Made by a program: the position numbers and the translations under genes. From Marinobacterium mangrovicola (GTDB taxonomy: Bacteria > Pseudomonadota > Gammaproteobacteria > Pseudomonadales > Balneatricaceae), in NCBI RefSeq assembly GCF_004339595.1, contig NZ_SMFU01000009.1:496001-560000 (forward strand): 64,000 nucleotides of DNA, read 5' to 3'. The notes under the pieces were generated by a model. That model searched no databases. It was not told the DNA's origin and was given only the letters and a program-made list of their open reading frames with translations. Position 1 is the stretch's first letter. Every line of letters begins with the position of its first letter. Of this stretch, positions 17,311 through 24,979 are shown one piece after another.

Positions 17311-18858
17311 TTAGTCCTGCGGGCCTGCGTTCTTGATCGCTTCGGAAACGCCGTCGAACTTCTTGAAGTTGCCGGTGAATTTAGCGATGAGCTCAGCCGC
17401 TTCCGCGTCATAGGCAGCCGGATCAGCCCAGGTATCGCGCGGGTTCAGCAGCTTGCTGTCAACGCCCGGTACGGAGGTCGGCACAGCCAGGTTGATGCCC
17501 GGCAGATGCTGGGTTTCGCAGTCGTTCAGCTTGCCGTCCTGAATCGCGCTGATGATCGCACGAGTCGTCGGAATGCTGAAACGCTCGCCGGTGCCGTAGG
17601 AGCCACCGGTCCAGCCGGTGTTGACCAGGAATACGCGGGAACCGAACTCTTCGATACGCTTCATCAGCAGGTCAGCGTATACGTGCGCCGGACGCGGGAA
17701 GAAGGGTGCGCCGAAGCAGGTAGAGAAGGTGGATTTGATACCACCGCCGGAACCCATTTCGGTGGAGCCTACCAGCGCGGTGTAACCGGACAGGAAGTGG
17801 TACGCAGCCGCTTCCTTGGTCAGCACGGATACCGGCGGCAGAACGCCAGTCAGGTCGCAGGTCAGGAAGACAATGGAATCAGGTTCGCCGCCCATGTTGG
17901 TAGCGGAACGCTTCTCAACGTGGTCCAGCGGGTAAGCGCAACGACCGTTTTCGGTCAGGTGCGTATCGTTGTAATCCGCGTGACGCTTCTCATCCAGGTG
18001 TACGTTTTCAACGATGGCACCGAAACGGATAGCGTCCCAGATGATCGGCTCGTTCTTCTTGCTCAGGTTGATGGTCTTGGCGTAGCAACCACCTTCCAGG
18101 TTAAAGACAACACCTTTGCCCCAACCGTGCTCGTCATCACCGATCAGGTAGCGATCCGGATCTGCAGACAGGGTGGTTTTACCGGTACCGGAGAGACCGA
18201 AGAACAGAGTGGTGGAACCATCTTCACCGATGTTGGCGGAGCAGTGCATCGGCAGTACGTCTTTTTCCGGCAGCAGGAAGTTCTGCACGGAGAACATCGC
18301 TTTCTTCATTTCACCGGCGTAACGCATACCGGCGATCAGCACCTTGCGCTTGGCAAAGTTCAGGATGACGCAGCCGTCAGAGTTGGTGCCGTCACGCTCA
18401 GGTTCGCATTCGAAGCCCGCCGCGTTGAGGATCTGCCACTCTTCCTTGCCCTTCGGATTGAATTCGTGCGGGCGGATGAACAGGTTCAGACCAAAGAGGT
18501 TCTGCCAGGCGGTCTGAGTGGTCATTTTTACCGGCAGGTAGTGACTCGGATCGGAGCCAACATGCACGTGAGACACAACATGTTCCTGGTCCGCCAGATA
18601 GGCTTCAACACGATCCCAGAGAGCATCGAAGTTCTCGGCGTTGAACGGACGGTTGATGTTGCCCCAATCGATAGAGTCGGCAGTGCTGGGCTCTTCAACG
18701 ATGAAGCGATCCATCGGCGAACGACCGGTACGTTTACCGGTTTTGACGACAAGTGCGCCGGTGTCCGCCAGAACACCTTCATTGCGTGCAATCGCCAGCT
18801 CGACCAGCTCAGCCGGGCTGGGATTCACGTGTACATTAGTGACGGTTTCTTTGGTCAT
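17311..18858 (-). CDS. pckA: Phosphoenolpyruvate carboxykinase (ATP)
   Basis: A 515-residue enzyme that makes phosphoenolpyruvate from oxaloacetate with ATP, the first step of gluconeogenesis when the cell grows on acids such as C4-dicarboxylates. The ATP loop [14 protein letters not shown] is at about 219-232, followed by the metal-binding GDDEHGW; the substrate-binding part has [12 protein letters not shown]. It has the ATP-type, not GTP-type, sequence. An AGGG-like site precedes ATG. It lies downstream of hslO on the same strand, as in E. coli. Its role fits with the dicarboxylate uptake island 25 kb away. Confidence 0.97.
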   Translation of the reverse strand: MTKETVTNVHVNPSPAELVELAIARNEGVLADTGALVVKTGKRTGRSPMDRFIVEEPSTADSIDWGNINRPFNAENFDALWDRVEAYLADQEHVVSHVHVGSDPSHYLPVKMTTQTAWQNLFGLNLFIRPHEFNPKGKEEWQILNAAGFECEPERDGTNSDGCVILNFAKRKVLIAGMRYAGEMKKAMFSVQNFLLPEKDVLPMHCSANIGEDGSTTLFFGLSGTGKTTLSADPDRYLIGDDEHGWGKGVVFNLEGGCYAKTINLSKKNEPIIWDAIRFGAIVENVHLDEKRHADYNDTHLTENGRCAYPLDHVEKRSATNMGGEPDSIVFLTCDLTGVLPPVSVLTKEAAAYHFLSGYTALVGSTEMGSGGGIKSTFSTCFGAPFFPRPAHVYADLLMKRIEEFGSRVFLVNTGWTGGSYGTGERFSIPTTRAIISAIQDGKLNDCETQHLPGINLAVPTSVPGVDSKLLNPRDTWADPAAYDAEAAELIAKFTGNFKKFDGVSEAIKNAGPQD

Positions 18859-19041
18859 TACCCTGATTCCCTTGGCTCCGCGCCAATTTACCTGAAAGCA
18901 ATAGAAGACTTGATAGTTCTTATTTCAGCGGGTTTAGGCCCCGCTTTAGTTATGTATAGAACCCGCAATTATCGCATAAGTTCTAAGCGAGGATAACCCG
19001 CCGGGCCACCCCTTAAAAACCTCTCAGCCCCGCCATGACGG

Positions 19042-19917
19042 TCAGTGCAGATTATCCGTATCGTCCAGCTGACCGGCGTCGTGGAAGAGTGCGCGAATAT
19101 CAGCCTCATCAAAACGATAAAGTTCGTTGCAGAAATGGCAACTTACTTCGATCACGCCATCATGCTCTTCAGCCACATTCAGCAGCTCCTCCTCGGTCAT
19201 CATTTTCAATGCCTCGGCACTACGACTGCGAGTGCAATCACAGTGGAAAGTCAGCTTTTCGGGATCGTAGAGACGGCAGTTCTCTTCATGGAAGAGGCGA
19301 TACAGCATGGTTTCGTTATCCAGCTCCAGCAGTTCCTCACCCTTCAGCGTCTGCGCCAGGGTGTTGATGTGCTGCCAGTCGGCATCGCCGGAATCGGAGG
19401 CCGGCAGTACCTGCAGCAGCAGACCTGCGGCACGCTTTCCGTCCGCCGCGAGCTGGATGCTGGTGGAGAGCTGCTCTGACTGACGGAAGTAATCCTGCAG
19501 ACAACCCGCCAGGGTCGGTTTTTCCAGAGGTACCACGCCCTGGTAACGACGGCCGTTATCCGGCTCGATGGTCAACGCCAGACGACCGTTGACCAGCAGC
19601 TCATTGAAAGCAGCGTTATCATCGATATCGCCGTCATAGCGGGCGATGGCACGCAGGTTCTGGTGGTGGCTGCACTCGGCCATCAGTACCCGCAGGGAAC
19701 CCTCCCCTGCGGCCTGGAGCATCAGGCGACCTTCAAATTTGAGATTGGTACTGAGCAGGCTGACCGCGGCCAGCATTTCACCGAGCACCCGCTGAATCAC
19801 AGCCGGATAGTTGGCGCGGGAGAGTACCTCCTGATAGCTGTCCTCGACGCGGGCAACGGCGCCACGCACGTCGATTTCATCAAAAAGGATACGTTGAATC
19901 TCGTCGCTGTTACTCAC
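19042..19917 (-). CDS. hslO: Hsp33 redox-controlled chaperone
   Basis: A 291-residue chaperone that is switched on by oxidation. Four cysteines bind zinc when reduced and form disulfides under oxidative stress: Cys226 and Cys228 in FHCDC, Cys260 and Cys263 in CHFC. Length is close to the E. coli protein (292). The start codon is GTG at 19917, preceded by a TAGGTG site. It follows hslR and yrfG on the same strand, as in E. coli, forming a heat-shock/oxidation operon; a 143-base gap separates it from hslR. Confidence 0.96.
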   Translation of the reverse strand: MSNSDEIQRILFDEIDVRGAVARVEDSYQEVLSRANYPAVIQRVLGEMLAAVSLLSTNLKFEGRLMLQAAGEGSLRVLMAECSHHQNLRAIARYDGDIDDNAAFNELLVNGRLALTIEPDNGRRYQGVVPLEKPTLAGCLQDYFRQSEQLSTSIQLAADGKRAAGLLLQVLPASDSGDADWQHINTLAQTLKGEELLELDNETMLYRLFHEENCRLYDPEKLTFHCDCTRSRSAEALKMMTEEELLNVAEEHDGVIEVSCHFCNELYRFDEADIRALFHDAGQLDDTDNLH

Positions 19918-20060
19918 TTTTCACCTACAGATCGCTTGCCCGGTGCAGGACTTTTGATGCCTGCATCCGGTACATATGGGAAGCCGCGAATTTTAACGGA
20001 TTGGGCACAGAATAAGCACCCCGCAGGCTGTTTTTCCTACAGCAGCAGTCAGCTTTTTAA

Positions 20061-20495
20061 TCAGAAACGCCCTTTAACTCGCAGCAACTCGCGCCGGCTC
20101 TTCTTGTTGGGCCGGTGATCCGGGCCGCTACCGGTCTCTTTGCGTGCCTTGGCAAACTCCTCACGGGCCTTGATGCTGTCTTCGGTCTCGCGATACAGCT
20201 TCTGCGCTTCGGGCGCTCCGCGACGCTGGTCCGACAGCGCGATCACCTCAACGGTTTTCTCTTCATTACCCTGACGGATCTGCAGTTGGGCACCCACCTC
20301 AACCATCTTGCTGCACTTGGCGCGCTGGCCATCGTAGTGCACCTTACCGCCTTCGATCATCGCCTTGGCGATGGCGCGGGTCTTGTAGAAACGTGCGGCC
20401 CAGAGCCACTTATCCAGGCGGACCTTCTCATGATGTGAGTGGTCCTGGTGTGACTTGTCATGGTGTGAACTGTCGTTATGAGACTGCTTGCTCAT
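20061..20495 (-). CDS. hslR: Hsp15 ribosome-associated S4-domain protein with His-rich N-terminus
   Basis: A 144-residue Hsp15, which binds stalled 50S subunits that still carry peptidyl-tRNA and helps recycle them after heat shock. The S4 RNA-binding domain starts at VRLDKWLWAARFYKTR (about 25-90), and the C-terminal tail is basic (RPNKKSRRELLRVKGRF). The odd part is the first 24 residues: SHHDK-SHQDH-SHHEK after a short leader, three tandem five-residue copies that raise the histidine count to eight. No alternative ATG, GTG or TTG lies between this segment and the S4 domain, so it should be translated. The start overlaps the yrfG stop by four bases. Confidence 0.95.
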   Translation of the reverse strand: MSKQSHNDSSHHDKSHQDHSHHEKVRLDKWLWAARFYKTRAIAKAMIEGGKVHYDGQRAKCSKMVEVGAQLQIRQGNEEKTVEVIALSDQRRGAPEAQKLYRETEDSIKAREEFAKARKETGSGPDHRPNKKSRRELLRVKGRF

Positions 20496-21148
20496 AGGGG
20501 TGGCATTACCTCGGAAAAATCATCAGTAGCATCAAATCCATCGATCACCCGGGATGGCATCTGGCTATCCGGCGTGGTGATACACAGTAGCTGTGCAATA
20601 CCGAAACGACGCGCAGACTCCAGCACCGGCAGGCTATCATCTACAAACAGCGTGCGCTGTGGGTTGAACGGCTCCACCTCCTGAAGCTTAGTCCAGAAGC
20701 GGACATCTTCCTTGGGCAGACCGAAGTCGTGGGAACAGATCACCAAATCGACCTGTTGATCAATAGCGGTTTTCTCGATCTTCAGGTTTAGGCTGTCACG
20801 ATGGGCATTGGTCACGATCAGCGTGCGTCGACCACTGGCTCGCAACCGCTCAAGAAACACCTCCACCCCGGGGCGATAGCCGATACGGTCGGCGATCTCC
20901 CGTTTCAGCTCGGCGATCGGCACTTCGAGCTGTTCGCTCCAGTAATCGAGACAGTACCAGTTCAGGGAACCGCGCTCAGACATGATCCGCTCGATCAAAG
21001 GTGCGCGGCTTTGCTCCAGATCCAAGCCATGGATCTCGGCATAGCGCCGGGGCAGGAATTCAAGCCAGAAATGGGAGTCAAAGTGCAGATCCAGCAGGGT
21101 ACCGTCCATATCCAGCATTACGGTATCAACGGCTTGCCAATCCAGCAT
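20492..21148 (-). CDS. yrfG: HAD-family GMP/IMP nucleotidase (YrfG type)
   Basis: A 218-residue HAD phosphatase. The nucleophile motif is DMDGT (Asp13, Asp15), the second motif is LIVTNAH, the lysine motif lies in HDFGLPKEDVRFW, and the last acidic motif is LFVDDSLPV. The E. coli homologue removes phosphate from GMP and IMP. The stop overlaps the hslR start by four bases, giving a yrfG-hslR-hslO operon as in E. coli. Divergent nudE starts 82 bases away, as in E. coli where the two are close neighbours. Confidence 0.92.
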   Translation of the reverse strand: MLDWQAVDTVMLDMDGTLLDLHFDSHFWLEFLPRRYAEIHGLDLEQSRAPLIERIMSERGSLNWYCLDYWSEQLEVPIAELKREIADRIGYRPGVEVFLERLRASGRRTLIVTNAHRDSLNLKIEKTAIDQQVDLVICSHDFGLPKEDVRFWTKLQEVEPFNPQRTLFVDDSLPVLESARRFGIAQLLCITTPDSQMPSRVIDGFDATDDFSEVMPPL

Positions 21149-21230
21149 AATCAGGGAACACTCGCATGGATGGAAGAGACTAAGGAAGCTATGAATGTAA
21201 CCATAGATTCCCTTAAACGGACGAAAGAGT

Positions 21231-21782
21231 ATGCCGCGAAAGCCCGAGATTTTGAAGGTAACCCCGGTCGCTGACAGCCGCCTGTTCCACGTTGAGGCGC
21301 TGGATCTGAGATTCAGTAACGGCGAAGAGCGTCAGTTCGAACGGCTCGCCACGCGGGGGCACGGTGCCGTCATGGTGGTCGCACTGGATGAGGACAACAA
21401 CGTCCAGCTGATCCGCGAATACGCAGCGGGCCTGCATGACTACATCCTGACCCTGCCCAAGGGGCTGATCGACCCGGGCGAAACCGCATTGGAAGCGGCC
21501 AACCGAGAGCTACAGGAAGAGGTGGGATTCGGTGCCCGAGAGCTGGTGCTGCTAAAAAACATCAGCGCAGCGCCCAACTACATGGGCCACAGTATCAACG
21601 TGATTCTGGCACGCGACCTTTACCCCAGCGTTCTACCCGGCGACGAGCCGGAACCGCTGGAGCGGGTGACCTGGGCGTTCGACGATATCGAGCAGCTGGT
21701 GACCCGGGATGACTTCGCCGAAGGTCGCGCCATTGCCGGCCTGTTTCTGGCCCGCCTGTATCTGCAGCAAAACCCGGGATAA
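21231..21782 (+). CDS. nudE: ADP compounds hydrolase NudE
   Basis: A 183-residue Nudix hydrolase. The Nudix box is complete at residues 78-100 (Gly78, Glu84, Arg92-Glu93, Glu96-Glu97, Gly99). The family splits ADP-ribose, NADH and diadenosine polyphosphates, cleaning up nucleotide by-products. It is divergent from yrfG, keeping the E. coli neighbourhood. Its stop codon touches the stop codon of the convergent small gene (TAATTA), with no space for a terminator between them. Confidence 0.93.
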   Translation: MPRKPEILKVTPVADSRLFHVEALDLRFSNGEERQFERLATRGHGAVMVVALDEDNNVQLIREYAAGLHDYILTLPKGLIDPGETALEAANRELQEEVGFGARELVLLKNISAAPNYMGHSINVILARDLYPSVLPGDEPEPLERVTWAFDDIEQLVTRDDFAEGRAIAGLFLARLYLQQNPG

Positions 21783-22067
21783 TTAACCCGGGTTGCGACA
21801 GGCCAGCGTTCCGGCAACCACGGTGCTATTCACTTTTTCAGCGAAAACCGGGTCGGTGATCCGATTGTCCATCATGCGCTGGACCTCCTGATCGCTGAAA
21901 CGCTCATGCACGTAATCGGCCAGGCAGTTACACTGCGCTTCAGTGGCGTTTTCCGATGCCAGACAACCATCGCGAAACGGTGTCCAGGTCTTCGAATTCA
22001 GAAACTGTGATTTGACCAGGTAGATCGCAAACAGAACCACCCCCATCCATAAAAACACCTTGCCCAT
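21783..22067 (-). CDS. Small membrane-anchored cysteine-containing protein, function unknown
   Basis: A 94-residue protein not recognised. Residues 4-20 (VFLWMGVVLFAIYLVKS) form one membrane segment or uncleaved signal; the rest should be periplasmic and carries four cysteines (in DGCLAS, QCNCLADY and LACRNPG), enough for two disulfides. The sequence QCNCLADYVHERFSDQE recalls small secreted proteins often found near nudE or sod in marine gammaproteobacteria, but I cannot name a family. The gene converges on nudE stop-to-stop. Confidence 0.7.
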   Translation of the reverse strand: MGKVFLWMGVVLFAIYLVKSQFLNSKTWTPFRDGCLASENATEAQCNCLADYVHERFSDQEVQRMMDNRITDPVFAEKVNSTVVAGTLACRNPG

Positions 22068-22364
22068 CAGTCCATACGCCTTGTAATTATTATCAGAGCC
22101 CCCATTTTAGGGAGAGTAAGGCGCAGTTCCAGCTATCTATTAGTCGCAGAGACGTACCGAATAGCACCACAGACTGTGCCATGATACTGACCCACAAGGG
22201 TGGTATTATCGAAAAACCGCCGGGGGTGACCCAAAGGGCATACCCAGATGGGAAAACCCAGTTTTATGCTAGGAAGTTAATCCTGGGATCCCGGAACTGA
22301 ATGCCAGCCTCCGGAATCGAACAGTGACTTTCGAAACCCTGTCAAACAAATAAGGTGAAACAAT
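22068..22364 (+). promoter_or_regulatory. 297-base leader/promoter region of sodB
   Basis: No gene is visible. It must contain the sodB promoter and, on the other strand, the promoter of the 94-residue protein gene. A TAATTATTATCA stretch near 22083 has a loose resemblance to a Fur site, not strong enough to call. From about 22195 to 22260 there are several GGGT/ACCC runs that could pair, hinting at structure in the sodB leader, but I could not define one clear stem. Confidence 0.35.
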
Positions 22365-22946
22365 ATGAGCTTTGAACTGCCTGCACTGCCATACGCAAAG
22401 GATGCTCTGGAACCGCACATCTCAGCTGAGACTCTGGAGTTCCACCACGGCAAGCACCACAACACCTACGTGACCAAGCTGAACGGCCTGGTTCCGGGCA
22501 CCGAGTTCGAAGGCAAAACTCTGGAAGAGATCATCACCAGCGCTCCGGCCGGCCCTGTTTTCAATAACGCCGCTCAGATCTGGAACCACACCTTCTACTG
22601 GTACTCCCTGTCCCCGAACGGCGGCGGCGCTCCGACTGGCGCTATCGCTGACGCGATCAACGCCACCTGGGGTTCTTTCGAGAAGTTCCAGGAAGCGTTC
22701 AACGACAAGGCTGTTAACAACTTCGGTTCCTGCTGGACCTGGCTGGTCAAAAACAGCGACGGTTCCCTGGAAATCGTTAACACCAGCAACGCCGGTACTC
22801 CGATGACCAACGGCCAGAAAGCACTGCTGACCGTTGACCTGTGGGAACACGCTTACTACATCGATTACCGCAACGTACGTCCGGACTACCTGAAAGGTTT
22901 CTGGGCGCTGGTAAACTGGGACTTCGCGAACGAAAACTTCGCTTAA
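22365..22946 (+). CDS. sodB: Iron superoxide dismutase
   Basis: A 193-residue superoxide dismutase. Metal ligands are His27 ([11 protein letters not shown]), His75 (IWNHTFYW), Asp158 and His162 (DLWEHAYY). Gln71 just before the second histidine and the overall length point to the iron form (SodB) rather than manganese. It is cytoplasmic and turns superoxide into oxygen and hydrogen peroxide. Codon use looks strongly biased, as for a highly expressed gene. AAGGTG precedes ATG and a two-way terminator follows. Confidence 0.97.
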   Translation: MSFELPALPYAKDALEPHISAETLEFHHGKHHNTYVTKLNGLVPGTEFEGKTLEEIITSAPAGPVFNNAAQIWNHTFYWYSLSPNGGGAPTGAIADAINATWGSFEKFQEAFNDKAVNNFGSCWTWLVKNSDGSLEIVNTSNAGTPMTNGQKALLTVDLWEHAYYIDYRNVRPDYLKGFWALVNWDFANENFA

Positions 22947-22965
22947 TCGTTATCGTCCCATCGAT

Positions 22966-22994
22966 AAAAAAGGCGCCTGAGGGCGCCTTTTTTT
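22966..22994. terminator. Two-way terminator after sodB
   Basis: Stem AGGCGCC/GGCGCCT with loop TGAG, A-run before and seven T after; also suits the convergent gene at 23030. Confidence 0.85.
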
Positions 22995-23029
22995 GTACTC
23001 AAAACCCACCTCAATGCGCCGACATCGGC

Positions 23030-23530
23030 TTAAAGCAGCTCCAGGAAACCGCTCCAGCTGGACTCAACAATCTCTACCAACCTGCCAGATTCAAAGGTAA
23101 ATACCTGACACTCGCCCGGCAGAGGCGAGTCTGGATCACCGCTGCAGCCGAGAATACGACCACTGTAATCCAGCGGCATAGCCAGATCGGCATAATGCAT
23201 ATAGCCACCACCGATCGATTCCGGCTCTACACCGTTCAGCGCGGGCAAGGGCGCTGGATCCCAATCGTCTAATATCCGCAGCGGGTCATCCGGTGCCAAC
23301 TGCTGGCTTTTCGGCCTTTTGCGCGGTGGCGACCAGCCAACACTTAACGACGAGAGCCTGAGCACATCCTCAACCACCTCATAACCGGCGACATACCCCG
23401 ACCAGTTGGATGAACAGACACTCTCCGGTTCAATGCCGTAATCCCAGGGCGAAAACACCCCGGGTTCTGCACTGACAACCGAGTAACCGATACCGTTTAC
23501 CTGAATACCGTTGAGAGTCTGATCCGTCAT
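23030..23530 (-). CDS. Uncharacterised protein, no recognised family
   Basis: A 166-residue protein counted from ATG 23530; a GTG four codons earlier (23542) is an alternative. It has no signal peptide or membrane segment. Composition is acidic and rich in Gly, Pro, Ser and Trp. It has a few cysteines (VCSSNW, LGCSGDP, GECQVF). The C-terminal half reads like a small beta-rich domain: PLDYSGRILGCSGD, then QVFTFESGRLVEIVESSW. Third-position G+C is lower than in the neighbours, which may mean recent arrival. It lies between the sodB terminator and tesA, 24 bases downstream of the tesA stop on the same strand, so it may be co-transcribed with tesA. Confidence 0.65.
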   Translation of the reverse strand: MTDQTLNGIQVNGIGYSVVSAEPGVFSPWDYGIEPESVCSSNWSGYVAGYEVVEDVLRLSSLSVGWSPPRKRPKSQQLAPDDPLRILDDWDPAPLPALNGVEPESIGGGYMHYADLAMPLDYSGRILGCSGDPDSPLPGECQVFTFESGRLVEIVESSWSGFLELL

Positions 23531-23553
23531 TGCTGCGTCCACTCAGAATAAAA

Positions 23554-24165
23554 TTACTCCGACCTCGCCTCATCCAAAATCGGCTCCAGCCCGGTCCACA
23601 CAGTATCGAGTATTTTCGCCTGGGCGTTAGCTTTCGGGTGATAGCCATCGTCCTGCATCAGATCCCAGTCACTGGCGACGCCATCCAGCAGGAAGGGCAC
23701 CAGGGCAATCTGTTTTTCCCCCGCTACCTCTGCAAACAGACCAAAAAACGCCTGGGTGTACTGCGGACCATAATTGGGCGGCAGGCGGTTACCGATCATC
23801 AGCACCTCGGCGCCCGAGGCCCTGGACAGCTCAACCAGCTGCTCCAGGTTGCCACGAACGATGTTGAGCGGTGTACCACGCAGACCGTCGTTGGCGCCCA
23901 GTTCGATCAGTACCAGTGAGGGCTGGTGGGTTTCCAGCAACGCCGGCAGGCGCGACAACCCACCGCTGGTGGTTTCACCACTGACGCTGGCGTTAACCAC
24001 CTCCAGCGTATACCCGTTGCTCTGCAGCCGCTGCCGCATCAGGTTTACCCAGCCCTCCTCCTCATCGATGCCGTAGCCGGCCGCCAGGCTGTCACCCAGT
24101 ACCAGCATCGAGGCAAAACTCATCGGGCTTGTTAAGATCAGCAACAAAAACAGCAGTGTACGCAT
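23554..24165 (-). CDS. tesA: Secreted SGNH esterase/lysophospholipase (TesA type)
   Basis: A 203-residue GDSL hydrolase. A signal peptide covers about residues 1-19. The nucleophile is Ser26 in LVLGDSLAAGYG; block III is ELGANDGLRG with the oxyanion asparagine; Asp173 and His176 (DGYHP) complete the triad. E. coli TesA is a periplasmic thioesterase, arylesterase and lysophospholipase. It is divergent from an ABC exporter pair of the YbbA-YbbP kind, with 122 bases between starts, exactly the E. coli arrangement. Confidence 0.94.
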   Translation of the reverse strand: MRTLLFLLLILTSPMSFASMLVLGDSLAAGYGIDEEEGWVNLMRQRLQSNGYTLEVVNASVSGETTSGGLSRLPALLETHQPSLVLIELGANDGLRGTPLNIVRGNLEQLVELSRASGAEVLMIGNRLPPNYGPQYTQAFFGLFAEVAGEKQIALVPFLLDGVASDWDLMQDDGYHPKANAQAKILDTVWTGLEPILDEARSE

Positions 24166-24287
24166 TAGGTGGATTCCTTCGATTAGTCTCTAGACCGATA
24201 CGTTTAGAACCTTCTGATCGTTCAGTGTTCCAAATCCATTCAGACGAATTCGCCGTACTGGCAGTGATACGCCATCCAAGGAGAGAT

Positions 24288-24977
24288 ATGGACCAGTCTA
24301 ACCCGAGCCCGTCGATGATCGAAGCGCGGGCAATCAGCAAGCACTTCGATACCGAGGCGGGGCGCGTAGCCCTGTTCGAAGAACTGAATCTCAACGTGCC
24401 TCGCGGCGAAAGTCTGGCGGTGATCGGCCGTTCCGGCGCTGGTAAATCCACTCTGCTGAGCCTGCTGGCAGGCCTAGATACCCCAACTCATGGCAGCGTC
24501 AGCATCGATGGCCAGGCGATGGAGAAGCTGGACGACCGACAGCGCGCAGAGCTGCGCGCCAGCAAAGTCAGTTTTATTTTTCAGTCATTCCATCTGCTGC
24601 CGGAGCTGACCGCACTGGACAACGTGCGCCTGCCGCTGGAGATCCGCGGCAGCGCCAACCCGGAAAAAGAGGCAAAGCGCTGGCTTGAACAGGTAGGGCT
24701 GGGAGAGCGCACCGACCACTATCCTTCGCAGCTCTCCGGCGGCGAACAGCAGCGCGTGGCCATCGCCCGCGCCTTCGCCACCCAGCCGGCCCTGCTGTTT
24801 GCCGATGAACCCACCGGCAACCTGGATGAAGAGACCGGCGGCCGTATCATCGAACAGCTGTTCAGCCTGAACCAGCAGCAGGGTACGACACTGATTCTGA
24901 TCACCCATGACCCGGAGCTGGCCGCACGCTGCCAGCGGCGTGTGAGGTTGCATAACGGTCAGCTGACGGAGGAGTAA
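24288..24977 (+). CDS. ybbA: ABC exporter ATP-binding protein (YbbA type)
   Basis: A 229-residue ATPase of the LolD/MacB-like group. Walker A is GRSGAGKST (47-55), the signature is LSGGEQQRVAIARA, and Walker B is LLFADEPTGNLDEETGG. I chose ATG 24288, preceded by AAGGAGAG; a longer open frame back to 24129 would overlap the divergent tesA start. The permease gene starts two bases after its stop. Together with tesA this keeps the E. coli tesA/ybbA-ybbP group; the transported molecule is unknown, and lipid or lipoprotein-related export is suspected. Confidence 0.93.
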   Translation: MDQSNPSPSMIEARAISKHFDTEAGRVALFEELNLNVPRGESLAVIGRSGAGKSTLLSLLAGLDTPTHGSVSIDGQAMEKLDDRQRAELRASKVSFIFQSFHLLPELTALDNVRLPLEIRGSANPEKEAKRWLEQVGLGERTDHYPSQLSGGEQQRVAIARAFATQPALLFADEPTGNLDEETGGRIIEQLFSLNQQQGTTLILITHDPELAARCQRRVRLHNGQLTEE

Positions 24978-24979
24978 TC

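Noticed and set aside
17506-18996. A 496-codon plus-strand frame opposite pckA
   Set aside because: Mirror of pckA in the complementary frame; product shows no family features.
22082-22096. A possible Fur site before sodB (TAATTATTATCA)
   Set aside because: Too few matches to the 19-base consensus, and about 270 bases from the sodB start.
24129-24287. An N-terminal extension of the YbbA ATPase by 53 codons
   Set aside because: It would overlap the divergent tesA start and adds residues unlike the family; ATG 24288 has a strong ribosome site.
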